Source: Gammaproteobacteria bacterium
Lineage (GTDB): Bacteria; Pseudomonadota; Gammaproteobacteria; SMWH01
DNA: 14,959 bases
Direction: 5' to 3'
Assembly: GCA_004357005.1 (NCBI GenBank)
Contig: SMWH01000156.1
Span: 1-14,959, forward strand
The translations under genes and the position numbers were made by a program. Each line of letters begins with the position of its first letter. The stretch's first letter is position 1. The notes beneath the pieces were generated by a model, which saw only the letters and a list, made by a program, of their open reading frames with translations, was not told the DNA's origin and searched no databases. Shown one piece after another: positions 7,317 to 14,959 of the stretch.

Positions 7317-7380
7317 AACTCTCCGGAGTTCCACTCCAGGGTGCATCGAATTTCTTTTTATTTCAGTGAGTTAGCTGTTC

Positions 7381-8346
7381 TCAGGTGGGTTCGATGCGGG
7401 CCAGATGACGCGCCACCGCGATCCTGGAGCCCAGCCAGCCGACGGACGCCCCGATGCCGGTGAGGCCCAGCAGTTCCCGCACGCTCAACCCGGTCAGCGC
7501 CAAATCAGCACCGTAGGCCGCCCCCAGACGTCCCACGGGGCCCTGCAACAGCCACACGGACACCGTCACGAGCCCACACGCCAGCACCCCCGCGCCCAGC
7601 CCGTACCACAGCCCCCCATAGAGAAAGGGCTGCCGGATGAAGGCGTCGCTTCCCCCCACCAGCCGGGTGACCTCGATCTCCTCTCGCCGGCCTGCAATAT
7701 CGAGGCGGATGGTGTTGCCGACACTCAGCAGCACCGCCAGAAGCAGGGCCGCGCCGGTCACCCCGGCGACCCGGCGGGCCACCGCCAACAGACTGTCGAA
7801 TCGTTGGGCCCACAGCCGGTCGAACTGAAGGGAATCCACTTCGTCACGGGCTTCCAGTTCGGCCAACAGCGCGCCGGGGGCTTCGAGCCCCGGCGCCAGC
7901 GCCAGGGTGATCACGGTTGGCAAGGGATTTGTCTCCAGAGCTGCCAGGGCCTCGGCCAGACCGGAGCGTTCCCGGAATTCGTCCAGGGCCTCGTCCGGGG
8001 TGACTATCCGGGCGACCGCGACGCGTTCGTCCGCTGCCAGGTCGGCATGCAGGGCATCGAGTTTGTCCGCTTCGATCCCGGGCACCAGAAACAGCGCGGC
8101 CTGGTCCGGCGCCAGCCAACCCACGCCGAGTTGTTCCAGATTGCGCACGCCGACCAGCAGGCCGGTCGGCAGTGCCAGGGCAACGCCGAGAACCGCGGCG
8201 GTCATGCAACTGGCCCAGGGGCGGCGCGCCAGGTGTCCCAGGCTCGCGATCAGCGCATGGGCATGACGTTGGACGAAGCTGCCCGGGCGAAAGTGGCCGC
8301 CGCGTCGACGCCGGGTCTGTCTGGTGGGTCTAGGCCTGGTTTTCAC
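7381..8346 (-). CDS. ftsX: Cell-division ABC transporter permease FtsX
   Basis: FtsX is the inner-membrane partner of the ATPase FtsE; in gammaproteobacteria the pair activates cell-wall amidases at the septum through EnvC. The 321-residue product shows the family layout: an Arg-rich cytoplasmic N-terminus, one membrane segment near 46-67, a periplasmic domain of about 120 residues with ALETNPLP, then three membrane segments in the last 130 residues (VTGAALLLAVLLSV, LYGGLWYGLGAGVL, LTGIGASVGWLG). REEIEVTRLVGGSDAFIRQPF is the conserved loop between segments 2 and 3. I choose the GTG at 8344-8346, overlapping the end of ftsE by 17 bases, because it gives a normal length and the frame further upstream is only the shadow of ftsE. 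Translational coupling to ftsE is likely. Confidence 0.93.
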   Translation of the reverse strand: MKTRPRPTRQTRRRRGGHFRPGSFVQRHAHALIASLGHLARRPWASCMTAAVLGVALALPTGLLVGVRNLEQLGVGWLAPDQAALFLVPGIEADKLDALHADLAADERVAVARIVTPDEALDEFRERSGLAEALAALETNPLPTVITLALAPGLEAPGALLAELEARDEVDSLQFDRLWAQRFDSLLAVARRVAGVTGAALLLAVLLSVGNTIRLDIAGRREEIEVTRLVGGSDAFIRQPFLYGGLWYGLGAGVLACGLVTVSVWLLQGPVGRLGAAYGADLALTGLSVRELLGLTGIGASVGWLGSRIAVARHLARIEPT

Positions 8347-9007
8347 GCCGGTAGTCCCCGGTGAGCCGGCCCGCATCCAGTACCAGGATGCGTTCCCCCA
8401 GTTCCCGCACCAACTCCAGATCGTGGCTGGCCACGAGTACCGTGACACCGATCTGATTGAAGCTGCGAAACAGGTGCATGATGTCCCTGGACAACTCCGG
8501 GTCCAGGTTCCCCGTGGGCTCATCGGCGATGAGCAGGGGCGGGGTATTCACCACCGCCCGGGCGATACCCACCCGCTGTTGTTCGCCGCTGGACAGGGAT
8601 ACCGGGGGCATATGAGCTTTTTCATGGAGGCCCACCTTGTCCAGCGCCGCGCGCACCCGGCGGCCGATCTCCTCCCGGGGCAGGCCCGCCACCACCAGTG
8701 GCAGGGCCACGTTGTCGAAGACCGGCCGGTCCGTGAGCAAGCGATGGTCCTGGAACACGATCCCGATCCGGCGCCGCAGCGCCGGGACCTGACGGCGCTT
8801 GAGCCGGTTGAGGTTGCGCCCCTGTACGAACACCTGACCGCTCGATGGAAGTTCGATATGCGCGATGAGCTTGAGCAAAGTGCTCTTGCCGGCCCCGGAC
8901 CGGCCGGTCAGGAAAACCATCTCGCCGGGCTGGATGTGCAGGTTGACGGCGCTGAGCGCGGCGCCGGTGCCCGGGTAGCGTTTGCTGACGTCCTGGAATC
9001 GGATCAC
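8330..9007 (-). CDS. ftsE: Cell-division ABC transporter ATP-binding protein FtsE
   Basis: FtsE binds and hydrolyses ATP and drives FtsX at the division site. The 225-residue protein has every ABC motif: Walker A GRSGAGKST (35-43), Q-loop Gln86 in VFQDHRLL, signature LSSGEQQR (138-145), Walker B LLIADEP (158-164) followed by TGNLD, and the switch His195 in ASHD. The length and the sequence MIRFQDVSKRYPG at the N-terminus are typical. The start is GTG at 9005-9007, one base behind the gspF stop, so its translation probably depends on gspF; no separate ribosome binding site is evident. In many relatives ftsY stands in front of ftsE; here its place is taken by the gsp genes. Confidence 0.97.
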   Translation of the reverse strand: MIRFQDVSKRYPGTGAALSAVNLHIQPGEMVFLTGRSGAGKSTLLKLIAHIELPSSGQVFVQGRNLNRLKRRQVPALRRRIGIVFQDHRLLTDRPVFDNVALPLVVAGLPREEIGRRVRAALDKVGLHEKAHMPPVSLSSGEQQRVGIARAVVNTPPLLIADEPTGNLDPELSRDIMHLFRSFNQIGVTVLVASHDLELVRELGERILVLDAGRLTGDYRRENQA

Positions 9008-9008
9008 G

Positions 9009-10208
9009 TCATGCGATGAGACGGTTGAGTTCGAACACCGGCAACAGGATGGCCAGCACGATAATCAGCACCAGCCCGCCCACCAGAACGATCAGCGCCG
9101 GTTCCAGCACGCCCAGCATCGCCGCCATCAGCGTATTGACCTCCCGTTCCTGGGAACGCGCCGCCCGGTCCAGCATTTCCGCCAGGCGCCCACCGCGCTC
9201 GCCGCTGGCGATGAGGTTCAGCGTAATGGGCGGGAAGCCGCCGGCCTCGGCCAGAGCCCGGTGCAGGCTGCCACCTTCGCGCACCCGTTCCACGGCGCTG
9301 GAAACGCCGGCCCGCAACGCCCGGTTGTGAAGCGCTTCCCGGGCCCCGCAGAGGGCGTCCACCACGGGCACACCGCTGTCGATGAGAATGCTGGCGGTGC
9401 GCGAGAAACGCGCGGTTTCGTTGCCCCCGACGATGCGGCCCACCAGGGGAAGCCTCAGCACCATTCGGTCCCACCGCACGGCCGGACCCTCTTGCCGCAA
9501 CAGCCGGGCAAGGGCTGCGCCCGCCGCGACCACCACGACCAGCAACGCCACGCCCCAGGTGATCATGAATTCGCTAAGGCCCATCACGATCCGGGTCAGC
9601 AGCGGCAACTCGTGACCCAGGGTGTCGAACACGCGCACGACCTGGGGCACCACCCACGTCATCAAGGCGATCAGCACACCCAGTGCGACCACTGTGAGCA
9701 ATATGGGATAGATCAGCGCCAGCAGGGTGCGGCCGCGCATCTCCATGCGTTGTTCCAGGTAATCAGCCAGGCGGTCGAATACCCGGGCCAGTTGCCCGGA
9801 TTCCTCGCCGGCGGCGACGCTGGCGCGGTAATAACCGGGGAAAGCGCCGGGGAATTCTCCGAAGGCGTCGGCCAGGTTCCGGCCTTCCATCACCGCCGAG
9901 CGTACCCCCAATATGAGGTTGCGAACCGTCGTTCGCGGGCTTTGTTCGGCAACTGTCTGCAGCGTTTCGTCGAGGGGCGTGGCGGCGCCCACCAGCGTTG
10001 CCATTTGCCGGGTCAGTATCGCCAGGTCATTCGGGCGCAGCCTTCGGGTTGCAGGGGCCGCGGCGCGGCCTTGGAGCGCCTGAACGGTTACCGGCGTCAA
10101 ACCACGGTCGCGCAACTGTTGACGGGCGTGACGCGGGCTGTCGCCTTCCACCACACCGCTTTGTTCGTGTCCCCGGGTGTCCAGCGCGATGTATTCGAAG
10201 GCGGTCAT
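9009..10208 (-). CDS. gspF: Type II secretion inner-membrane platform protein GspF
   Basis: GspF is the polytopic inner-membrane platform of the type II secretion system, contacting the ATPase GspE and the pseudopilus base. The 399-residue protein has the usual two T2SSF domains (about 65-190 and 265-390), each with the hallmark pattern: LTRQMATLVGAATPLDETL with AAGEESGQL in the first, FSRTASILIDSGVPVVDAL with ASGERGGRL in the second. Three membrane segments lie at about 162-188, 212-236 and 365-390. The start ATG (10206-10208) follows the gspE stop after 25 bases. Related proteins (PilC of type IV pili) share this fold, but the GspC and GspD neighbours decide for secretion. It ends one base ahead of ftsE. 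Confidence 0.95.
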   Translation of the reverse strand: MTAFEYIALDTRGHEQSGVVEGDSPRHARQQLRDRGLTPVTVQALQGRAAAPATRRLRPNDLAILTRQMATLVGAATPLDETLQTVAEQSPRTTVRNLILGVRSAVMEGRNLADAFGEFPGAFPGYYRASVAAGEESGQLARVFDRLADYLEQRMEMRGRTLLALIYPILLTVVALGVLIALMTWVVPQVVRVFDTLGHELPLLTRIVMGLSEFMITWGVALLVVVVAAGAALARLLRQEGPAVRWDRMVLRLPLVGRIVGGNETARFSRTASILIDSGVPVVDALCGAREALHNRALRAGVSSAVERVREGGSLHRALAEAGGFPPITLNLIASGERGGRLAEMLDRAARSQEREVNTLMAAMLGVLEPALIVLVGGLVLIIVLAILLPVFELNRLIA

Positions 10209-10233
10209 GATTCAGGCGATCCGGAGTAGCCTC

Positions 10234-11712
10234 TCAGTTGTCACGGGTCACCCGCAGCACTTCTTCCGCACTGGTGCGGCCATCGAGGATCTTGTTCCAG
10301 CCGTCCTGACGCAGGCTGGGAGCGCGGGAGCGTACATGTTTTTCGATGGCGTGTTCGCCGGCGTTGTCGTGGATCATGTCCCGCAGGACGTCATCCATGG
10401 CAATGAGTTCATAGATGCCGGTACGTCCGCGGTAGGCCTCGTCCTCGTTCACGCCGGCCGCCGGCCGGAACAACTCCGGCGGCGAATTCTTGTCATCGAC
10501 CGGGTGATCGAACCTGGCGCATTCCTCGGCCGTGGGACGGTACGCCTCGCGGGCGTCGTCACGGAGTACACGCACCAACCGTTGTGACAGAACCCCAATC
10601 AGGCTGGAGGACAGCAGGAAGGGTTCCACGCCAATGTCACGCAGGCGGGTCACTGCGCCCACCGCGCTGTTGGTGTGCAGGGTACTCAGGACGAGGTGCC
10701 CGGTGAGCGAGGCCTGTACGGCGATCTGCGCCGTTTCCAGATCACGGATCTCGCCCACCATGACCACATCCGGGTCCTGGCGCAGGATCGCGCGCAGACC
10801 CCGGGCAAAACTCAGATCCACCCGGGTGTTGACCTGCGTCTGTCCGATCCCGTCGATGTAGTACTCGATGGGATCTTCGACGGTCATGATGTTGCGGCTG
10901 CGGTCGTTGAGACGGCTGAGGACCGCGTACAGGGTGGTCGTTTTGCCGGATCCCGTCGGCCCCGTGACCAGCAGGATGCCGTTGGGCCGCTGGATGAGCT
11001 CTTCCATGCGCGCGAGCGTCGCGGCGTCCATGCCCAACTGTTTCAGATCCAGTTTTCCCGCCTGTTTGTCCAGGATACGCAGCACCACGCGCTCACCGTG
11101 ACCCGAGGGCAGGGTGGAGACCCGCACGTCCACCGGGCGGCCCCCCAGGCGCAGGGAGATGCGGCCGTCCTGGGGCAGGCGTTTCTCGGCAATGTCGAGT
11201 TTGGCCATGATCTTGATGCGGGACGCGAGCAAAGGTCCCAGGGCGCGATGGGGTGAGAGTACCTCCTTGAGCCGCCCGTCAATGCGCAGCCGGACCGCCA
11301 GGCGGTTCTCGAACGGCTCGATATGGATGTCCGAGGCGTTCTTGCGGATGGCCTCGGTGAACAGCGCATTGATCAGCCGGATCACCGGCGCGTCATCCTG
11401 GCGTTCCAGCAGTTCCTCGGGGCGGGGGAGGTTTTCCGCCACCCGTTCCAGATCCAGTGCTTCGTCCAGATCCTCGATCATGATCTCGGCATCGGCGGTC
11501 TGGTCGGCGTACAGCCGTTCGAGCAGCGCGTCATAGTCCGCGTCCGAAAGCTCTTCGATGCTCAGGGGGGCGCCCAGGTGCCGGCGCAGTTCCGACAGGG
11601 TCTCGACGCTGGCGTCGGCGCGGCAGGCGACCCGCAACCTGCCGTTTTCCAGGCCGACAAGCGTGGCGCCCAGACGCCGGGCGAAACCATAGCTGGGGCG
11701 GTTCGCGATCAC
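10234..11712 (-). CDS. gspE: Type II secretion ATPase GspE without the zinc-binding cysteines
   Basis: GspE is the cytoplasmic hexameric ATPase that powers the pseudopilus. The 492-residue protein has the N-terminal GspL-binding region (PSYGFARRLGA), the SDIHIEPFE segment (127-135), Walker A GPTGSGKT (251-258), the Asp box TVEDPIEY (277-284), Walker B DPDVVMVGEIRD (313-324) and the His box LSTLHTNSA (342-350). The family normally has two CxxC pairs behind QRLVR; here the first is RDDA (384-387) and the second falls in GVNEDEAYRGRTG (420-432), so all four Cys are missing, and the loop is about two residues short. The rest is intact, so the gene looks functional. The start is GTG at 11710-11712, six bases behind the gspD stop, without a clear ribosome binding site. 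Confidence 0.95.
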   Translation of the reverse strand: MIANRPSYGFARRLGATLVGLENGRLRVACRADASVETLSELRRHLGAPLSIEELSDADYDALLERLYADQTADAEIMIEDLDEALDLERVAENLPRPEELLERQDDAPVIRLINALFTEAIRKNASDIHIEPFENRLAVRLRIDGRLKEVLSPHRALGPLLASRIKIMAKLDIAEKRLPQDGRISLRLGGRPVDVRVSTLPSGHGERVVLRILDKQAGKLDLKQLGMDAATLARMEELIQRPNGILLVTGPTGSGKTTTLYAVLSRLNDRSRNIMTVEDPIEYYIDGIGQTQVNTRVDLSFARGLRAILRQDPDVVMVGEIRDLETAQIAVQASLTGHLVLSTLHTNSAVGAVTRLRDIGVEPFLLSSSLIGVLSQRLVRVLRDDAREAYRPTAEECARFDHPVDDKNSPPELFRPAAGVNEDEAYRGRTGIYELIAMDDVLRDMIHDNAGEHAIEKHVRSRAPSLRQDGWNKILDGRTSAEEVLRVTRDN

Positions 11713-11718
11713 GGCGCT

Positions 11719-13686
11719 TTACTGGTCCGGCTCTGCGTGGCTGTCGTTCGAAGCGGCATCCGGAGCGGTGTCCGTCGGCTCTCCCGGAAGCTCACGATAA
11801 TCCGGCAGCCAGGTTTCCAGTTCCGGCAGCACCGGCGTGTGGACCCAGTCCTTCTGCGCCTCACGCGCTTGAATCTGCTGTTGGCGCAGGGCGTTGTACT
11901 TGCCGCTGGAAATGCGCGTCTCCAGGGTCGGGTCGCGCAGAATGGTGGGGCGCAGGAAAATCATCAGATTGCGTTTCATGGCCGTGGTGCTGCGATAACG
12001 GAACAAAGCGCCCACCACCGGGATGCTGCCCAGCAGCGGGACCTTCTGGATCGTATCGGCCACATCCTCGGAGATCAGCCCGCCCAGGACGATCATCTGG
12101 CCGTCGTCCACCTGCACGGTGGTGGTGAGGGTGCGCTTGTTGGTGACCAGATCCACCGCTCCCGAGCGTTCCCTCGAATTGGGGATCAGCGTGGAGACTT
12201 CCTGGTGGATTTCCAGGAGCATGGTGTCGCCTTCATTGATGTGCGGCGTCACCCTCAGCAGGATGCCCACCTCTTTTCGCTCGATGGTCTGGAAAGGATT
12301 CAACGCCGCTCCCGCGGTGCCTGTGTTCGTGAACTGCCCGGTGAGGAAGGGGACTTCCTGGCCTACCTGGATCTCGGCTTCCTCGTTGTCCAGGGTGACG
12401 AGATGTGGCGTGGACAGCACGTTGCTGTTTACATCCGACTGCAGGGCGCGGATCAAAACGTTCATGTTGAGAATTTGCCCTTCGAGGCCGGGGATACCGA
12501 GAGTGCCATTGATATAACCCAGATTCAGACCCGCGTTGGCGCCCAGCGGATTGGCGCTCAGGTCGAGAATGTTGGAACCGCTATCTCCGAAATTCGTGCC
12601 GCCGAAGGCGCCGTCCAGGTCACCGTTGCCCACCTGCCACTGCACGCCCAGTTCGCGGGTCATGTCCACGGCGACTTCGGCGATGACCGCTTCCACCAGC
12701 ACCTGGGCGCGGCGGATGTCCAGTTGCCGGATCACCGACTGCAGCGAACGGAAGATCGCCGGTGAGGTGGTAATAATCAGGGCATTGGTGCTCGGTTCCG
12801 CCTGGATCGATGTGCTCATGCCCGTTTCGGGTTGCGCGACTTCCAGGCTGGCGGCTACCGACTCCAGCACCGGGACCAGGGCCTCGGCATCGGCGTAGCG
12901 CAGATAGATCACGCGGGTATCGCCACCCTCCAGGGGTGTATCCAGATGCGCGACCAGGGTGCGCATGCGCAGCCGCGATGCCCGGTCGCCACCGAGCAAT
13001 ATACTGTTGGTGCGTTCGTCAGCAATCAGGGCGAGTTGGGTGGTGCCCGGACCATTGTTACGTGTGAGCATGTTCAGAGTACGCGCCACTTCGGCTGCGC
13101 TCGCATTTTGCAGCGAGATGATTTCCACCTCTTCGTCGGTTGCGGTGTCGATGCGCCGGATGATATTCGCCAGACGCGCCACATTGGCGGCACGATCCGA
13201 AATAATGAGTGAGTTGCTGGCCGAATGCGCGGCCAGATGCGCCGACTGTGGCAGCAGCGGTCGCAGGATCGGCACCAGTTGTGCGGCCGGGATGTTTTCA
13301 ACCGGGATGATCCGGGTGATCAGCTCGTCCGGGGAGTACCCCTGCGTGTTGTCCATGATGGCGATGCTGTCCTGGCGGGCGTTGGTGTCGGGGACGATCT
13401 TGATGACCGAGCCGCTGGGCACCGCCGCAAAACCGTGTACCCGCAACACCGACAGGAATACGTCGTAGATCTCGTCGGGCGTCATCTCCCGGGAAGAGAT
13501 CACTGTGACCTGACCTTCCACCCGGGGATCCACGATGAAATTCTTGTCCGTAATCTCGGAAACCGTGGTGATCAGCGCCTGGATATCGGCGTTCTTGAGG
13601 TTGAGCGTATGTGTTTGCGCCGTCAGTGTGCTTGTCCACAGCAGCAGGCAGAGCATCAGCGAACAGGGAAGGGGGCGAGTGTGCAT
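11719..13686 (-). CDS. gspD: Type II secretion outer-membrane secretin GspD
   Basis: GspD forms the outer-membrane channel through which folded exoproteins leave. The 655-residue protein starts with a signal peptide (hydrophobic 9-20, cleavage likely after TLTA at 23). The N0 domain follows (NLKNADIQALITTVSEITDK), then three N-domain repeats with NSLIISD, TNSILLGG and TNALIITT strands up to about 330. The secretin core includes VLSTPHLVTLDNEEAEIQVG with VPFLTG, and the signature VPLLGSIPVVGALFR (549-563). The last 65 residues are an acidic and Pro-rich S-domain-like tail that could bind a pilotin, not encoded here. The start ATG lies 33 bases behind gspC; AAGGA stands rather far upstream (about 15 bases). 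Confidence 0.97.
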   Translation of the reverse strand: MHTRPLPCSLMLCLLLWTSTLTAQTHTLNLKNADIQALITTVSEITDKNFIVDPRVEGQVTVISSREMTPDEIYDVFLSVLRVHGFAAVPSGSVIKIVPDTNARQDSIAIMDNTQGYSPDELITRIIPVENIPAAQLVPILRPLLPQSAHLAAHSASNSLIISDRAANVARLANIIRRIDTATDEEVEIISLQNASAAEVARTLNMLTRNNGPGTTQLALIADERTNSILLGGDRASRLRMRTLVAHLDTPLEGGDTRVIYLRYADAEALVPVLESVAASLEVAQPETGMSTSIQAEPSTNALIITTSPAIFRSLQSVIRQLDIRRAQVLVEAVIAEVAVDMTRELGVQWQVGNGDLDGAFGGTNFGDSGSNILDLSANPLGANAGLNLGYINGTLGIPGLEGQILNMNVLIRALQSDVNSNVLSTPHLVTLDNEEAEIQVGQEVPFLTGQFTNTGTAGAALNPFQTIERKEVGILLRVTPHINEGDTMLLEIHQEVSTLIPNSRERSGAVDLVTNKRTLTTTVQVDDGQMIVLGGLISEDVADTIQKVPLLGSIPVVGALFRYRSTTAMKRNLMIFLRPTILRDPTLETRISSGKYNALRQQQIQAREAQKDWVHTPVLPELETWLPDYRELPGEPTDTAPDAASNDSHAEPDQ

Positions 13687-13719
13687 GGTCGTGTTTGCTT
13701 GTCCTTGTAAACGCCTGCT

Positions 13720-14553
13720 TCAGTGCTTGAGTCGAACGTTCAGATCGATGAGCTGGCCGTCCCGGATGATGCTCACGATGACCTCATCGGCAACGGCGAG
13801 GCTCTGCAGGGCATCCAGGACGCCATCGGAACACAGCTGGATCCCGTTTACCGCGGAGACGACATCGGTGCTGAGCAGACCAACCTGTTTCATGAAAGCC
13901 GCATCCTTGCCCGGTCGGAACCGGTAGCCTTTGCATTCGTTGTTTTGCCACACAGGCATCGGGACGACAGCTTCGGCCAGCAGCGTCGGGTTACGTAGCA
14001 ACTCGTCCCGCAACACGCTGGCATCCACCGTGATGGTCCGGGTCGCCGGCCGGGTACTGGCGGCCGGGCCGGCGCTGTGCTCTTCTCTCGGCATATAAAT
14101 CGATTCTTCACCCTGCGTGCCGTGCACGACGATGTGATCCCTGTGGATCTCGGCGAGCTCCATATTGCCCGGCAGCGCATCGCCAATCCGATACGCGCGC
14201 TCGAAACCCTGCTTGTCGGCGACGATGGCGCGGGCCATGCTTGAGTCGTTGGCCGTCAGTGTTCCCCGCAACACCAGCACCTGACCGGTCGTGCCGGTGC
14301 TGGCCCGTCTCACCGCTTGAGTGCCGTTCGCTGCTTCCCCGAAAAGGTGCCAGTCGCTTATTTCAGCGGAGCCCACGGGGTTGGGGTCTGTGGGCACGCC
14401 GGGTGTGGTGGTGACCGGGAGTTCGGGAGACTCGGTCACACGCCCGATCAGACGCGCCAGCGTGATTACGCTGAGCAGACTGAACAATGCTGTCAGACCG
14501 ATCGCCAGGAGCTTCGCGTGCTGCCCCGGCGCGGCCACTTGGAGCGTCTTCAT
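13720..14553 (-). CDS. gspC: Type II secretion inner-membrane connector GspC
   Basis: GspC links the inner-membrane platform to the secretin. The 277-residue protein has a short cytoplasmic N-terminus, one membrane segment at about 15-35, a Pro-rich linker, the homology region that binds the secretin N0 domain (WHLFG at 68-72, then VLRGTLTAND and AYRIGDALPG, to about 155) and a C-terminal PDZ-like domain (GYRFRPGKDAAFMKQVGLLSTDVV, about 200-277). Cys207 and Cys241 in that domain could form a disulfide. I take the ATG at 14551-14553, directly ahead of the membrane anchor; an upstream TTG at 14622 is open but falls inside the promoter. It is the first gene of the gspCDEF-ftsEX cluster. Confidence 0.93.
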   Translation of the reverse strand: MKTLQVAAPGQHAKLLAIGLTALFSLLSVITLARLIGRVTESPELPVTTTPGVPTDPNPVGSAEISDWHLFGEAANGTQAVRRASTGTTGQVLVLRGTLTANDSSMARAIVADKQGFERAYRIGDALPGNMELAEIHRDHIVVHGTQGEESIYMPREEHSAGPAASTRPATRTITVDASVLRDELLRNPTLLAEAVVPMPVWQNNECKGYRFRPGKDAAFMKQVGLLSTDVVSAVNGIQLCSDGVLDALQSLAVADEVIVSIIRDGQLIDLNVRLKH

Positions 14554-14593
14554 GATGGCAGGCCTGCAGGGACGACAGACTTTTCCCAAGGTT

Positions 14594-14622
14594 ATCAGAA
14601 AGTTGGCAGTCGTGTCTGTCAA
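14594..14622 (-). promoter_or_regulatory. Probable sigma-70 promoter of the gspCDEF-ftsEX operon
   Basis: On the - strand a perfect TTGACA (14622-14617) is followed after 17 bases by TCTGAT (14599-14594, four of six). The -35 box overlaps the rhlB stop codon. Transcription would begin near 14587, giving a leader of about 34 bases before the gspC ATG. A 7-bp inverted repeat flanks the site (GACAGAC at 14574-14580, GTCTGTC at 14614-14620). Confidence 0.6.
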
Positions 14623-14959
14623 CGTTTCGAGGGTTTGCGGTCCCGGGACCGGCGCGGCCTGCCCCCGCCGGGCCTGGCACGGTTGGGGCGCGGCCTGCGG
14701 GGTGGGTGAATTGGCTCCACCAGCAGCTCGGGAGTGATGGCAGCGCTGGGGATCGCGTGACCCAGAAACTTCTCGATATCAGGCAGGGTAAAGGCATAGG
14801 TCTCGCAGGCAAAGCTGATGGCGTCGCCGCTGGCACCCAGGCGCGCGGTGCGTCCGATACGGTGCACGTAGTCTTCCCCGTCCTGGGGCAGATCGAAGTT
14901 GATCACGTGGCTGACATCCGGGATGTGCAGGCCCCGGGCGGCCACATCGGTGGCCACCA
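14619..14959 (-). CDS. rhlB: ATP-dependent RNA helicase RhlB, C-terminal part
   Basis: Only the last 112 codons are in the window; the gene continues past the right edge. Motif V (VATDVAARG) and motif VI (YVHRIGRTAR) of DEAD-box helicases are present, so this is the second RecA-like domain. The following segment, with AISFACETYAFTLPDIEKFLGHAIP, closely matches the RhlB pattern (SLACEEYALNLPAIE in E. coli, from memory) and separates it from RhlE, SrmB and DeaD. A basic Arg/Pro-rich tail ends the protein, as in RhlB, where it aids RNA and RNase E binding in the degradosome. The stop TGA (14619-14621) overlaps the -35 box of the gsp promoter. Confidence 0.88.
   Translation of the reverse strand, partial: VATDVAARGLHIPDVSHVINFDLPQDGEDYVHRIGRTARLGASGDAISFACETYAFTLPDIEKFLGHAIPSAAITPELLVEPIHPPRRPRPNRARPGGGRPRRSRDRKPSKR

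Noticed and set aside
7288..7318. CIRCE read as an ftsX terminator hairpin
   Set aside because: No T-run follows on the - strand, and the arms match the HrcA consensus base for base.
8347..8523. Extension of ftsX upstream by 59 codons
   Set aside because: It overlaps ftsE deeply and is Trp/Ser/Cys-rich shadow sequence; the GTG at 8344-8346 gives a normal FtsX.
8982..10229. Long + strand ORF of 415 codons opposite gspF
   Set aside because: Antisense shadow of gspF; His/Gln/Gly-rich with no recognisable domain.
11323..12765. Long + strand ORF of 480 codons opposite gspE and gspD
   Set aside because: It spans the gspD-gspE junction in antisense and has shadow-type composition.

Overview
The window is GC-rich chromosomal DNA from a gammaproteobacterium. 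The evidence is the ftsE-ftsX-rpoH gene order, a sigma-32 protein with the RpoH box and typical proteobacterial sequence, an RhlB-type DEAD-box helicase C-terminus, and type II secretion genes. The lineage inside the class cannot be fixed from this sequence; nothing looks enteric. I see no rRNA, tRNA, CRISPR array, insertion sequence or phage gene.

Left part (1-3400): the 3' end of an unrecognised gene with an internal repeat (+ strand) ends at a strong intrinsic terminator. It converges on typA/bipA (- strand). Directly behind the typA stop, and in the same frame, lies a 56-codon coding-like stretch without a normal start, possibly a gene remnant. The typA promoter has a perfect TATAAT. A 36-residue lysine-rich small protein gene with a strong ribosome binding site follows at 3205-3315.

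Middle part (3400-7400): a TPR protein carrying a C-terminal 2OG-Fe(II) oxygenase domain (- strand) is divergent from a secreted HtrA-like serine protease with one PDZ domain (+ strand). The protease converges on rpoH across a shared two-way terminator. Upstream of rpoH is a perfect CIRCE operator (the HrcA site) whose arms coincide with a plausible promoter. This suggests that here HrcA sits above sigma-32.

Right part (7380-14959, all - strand): the 3' end of rhlB, then a promoter (TTGACA, 17-bp spacer) overlapping the rhlB stop, then gspC-gspD-gspE-gspF-ftsE-ftsX, closely packed and finally followed by rpoH. The type II secretion block has the inner-membrane connector, the secretin, the ATPase and the platform protein, but no pseudopilins in this window. 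It runs without a gap into the cell-division ABC transporter, where ftsY commonly stands. The GspE ATPase has lost all four cysteines of the usual zinc-binding motif.

The points most worth a second look are the CIRCE-controlled rpoH, the zinc-less GspE inside the gspCDEF-ftsEX cluster, the in-frame tail behind typA, and the small lysine-rich gene.
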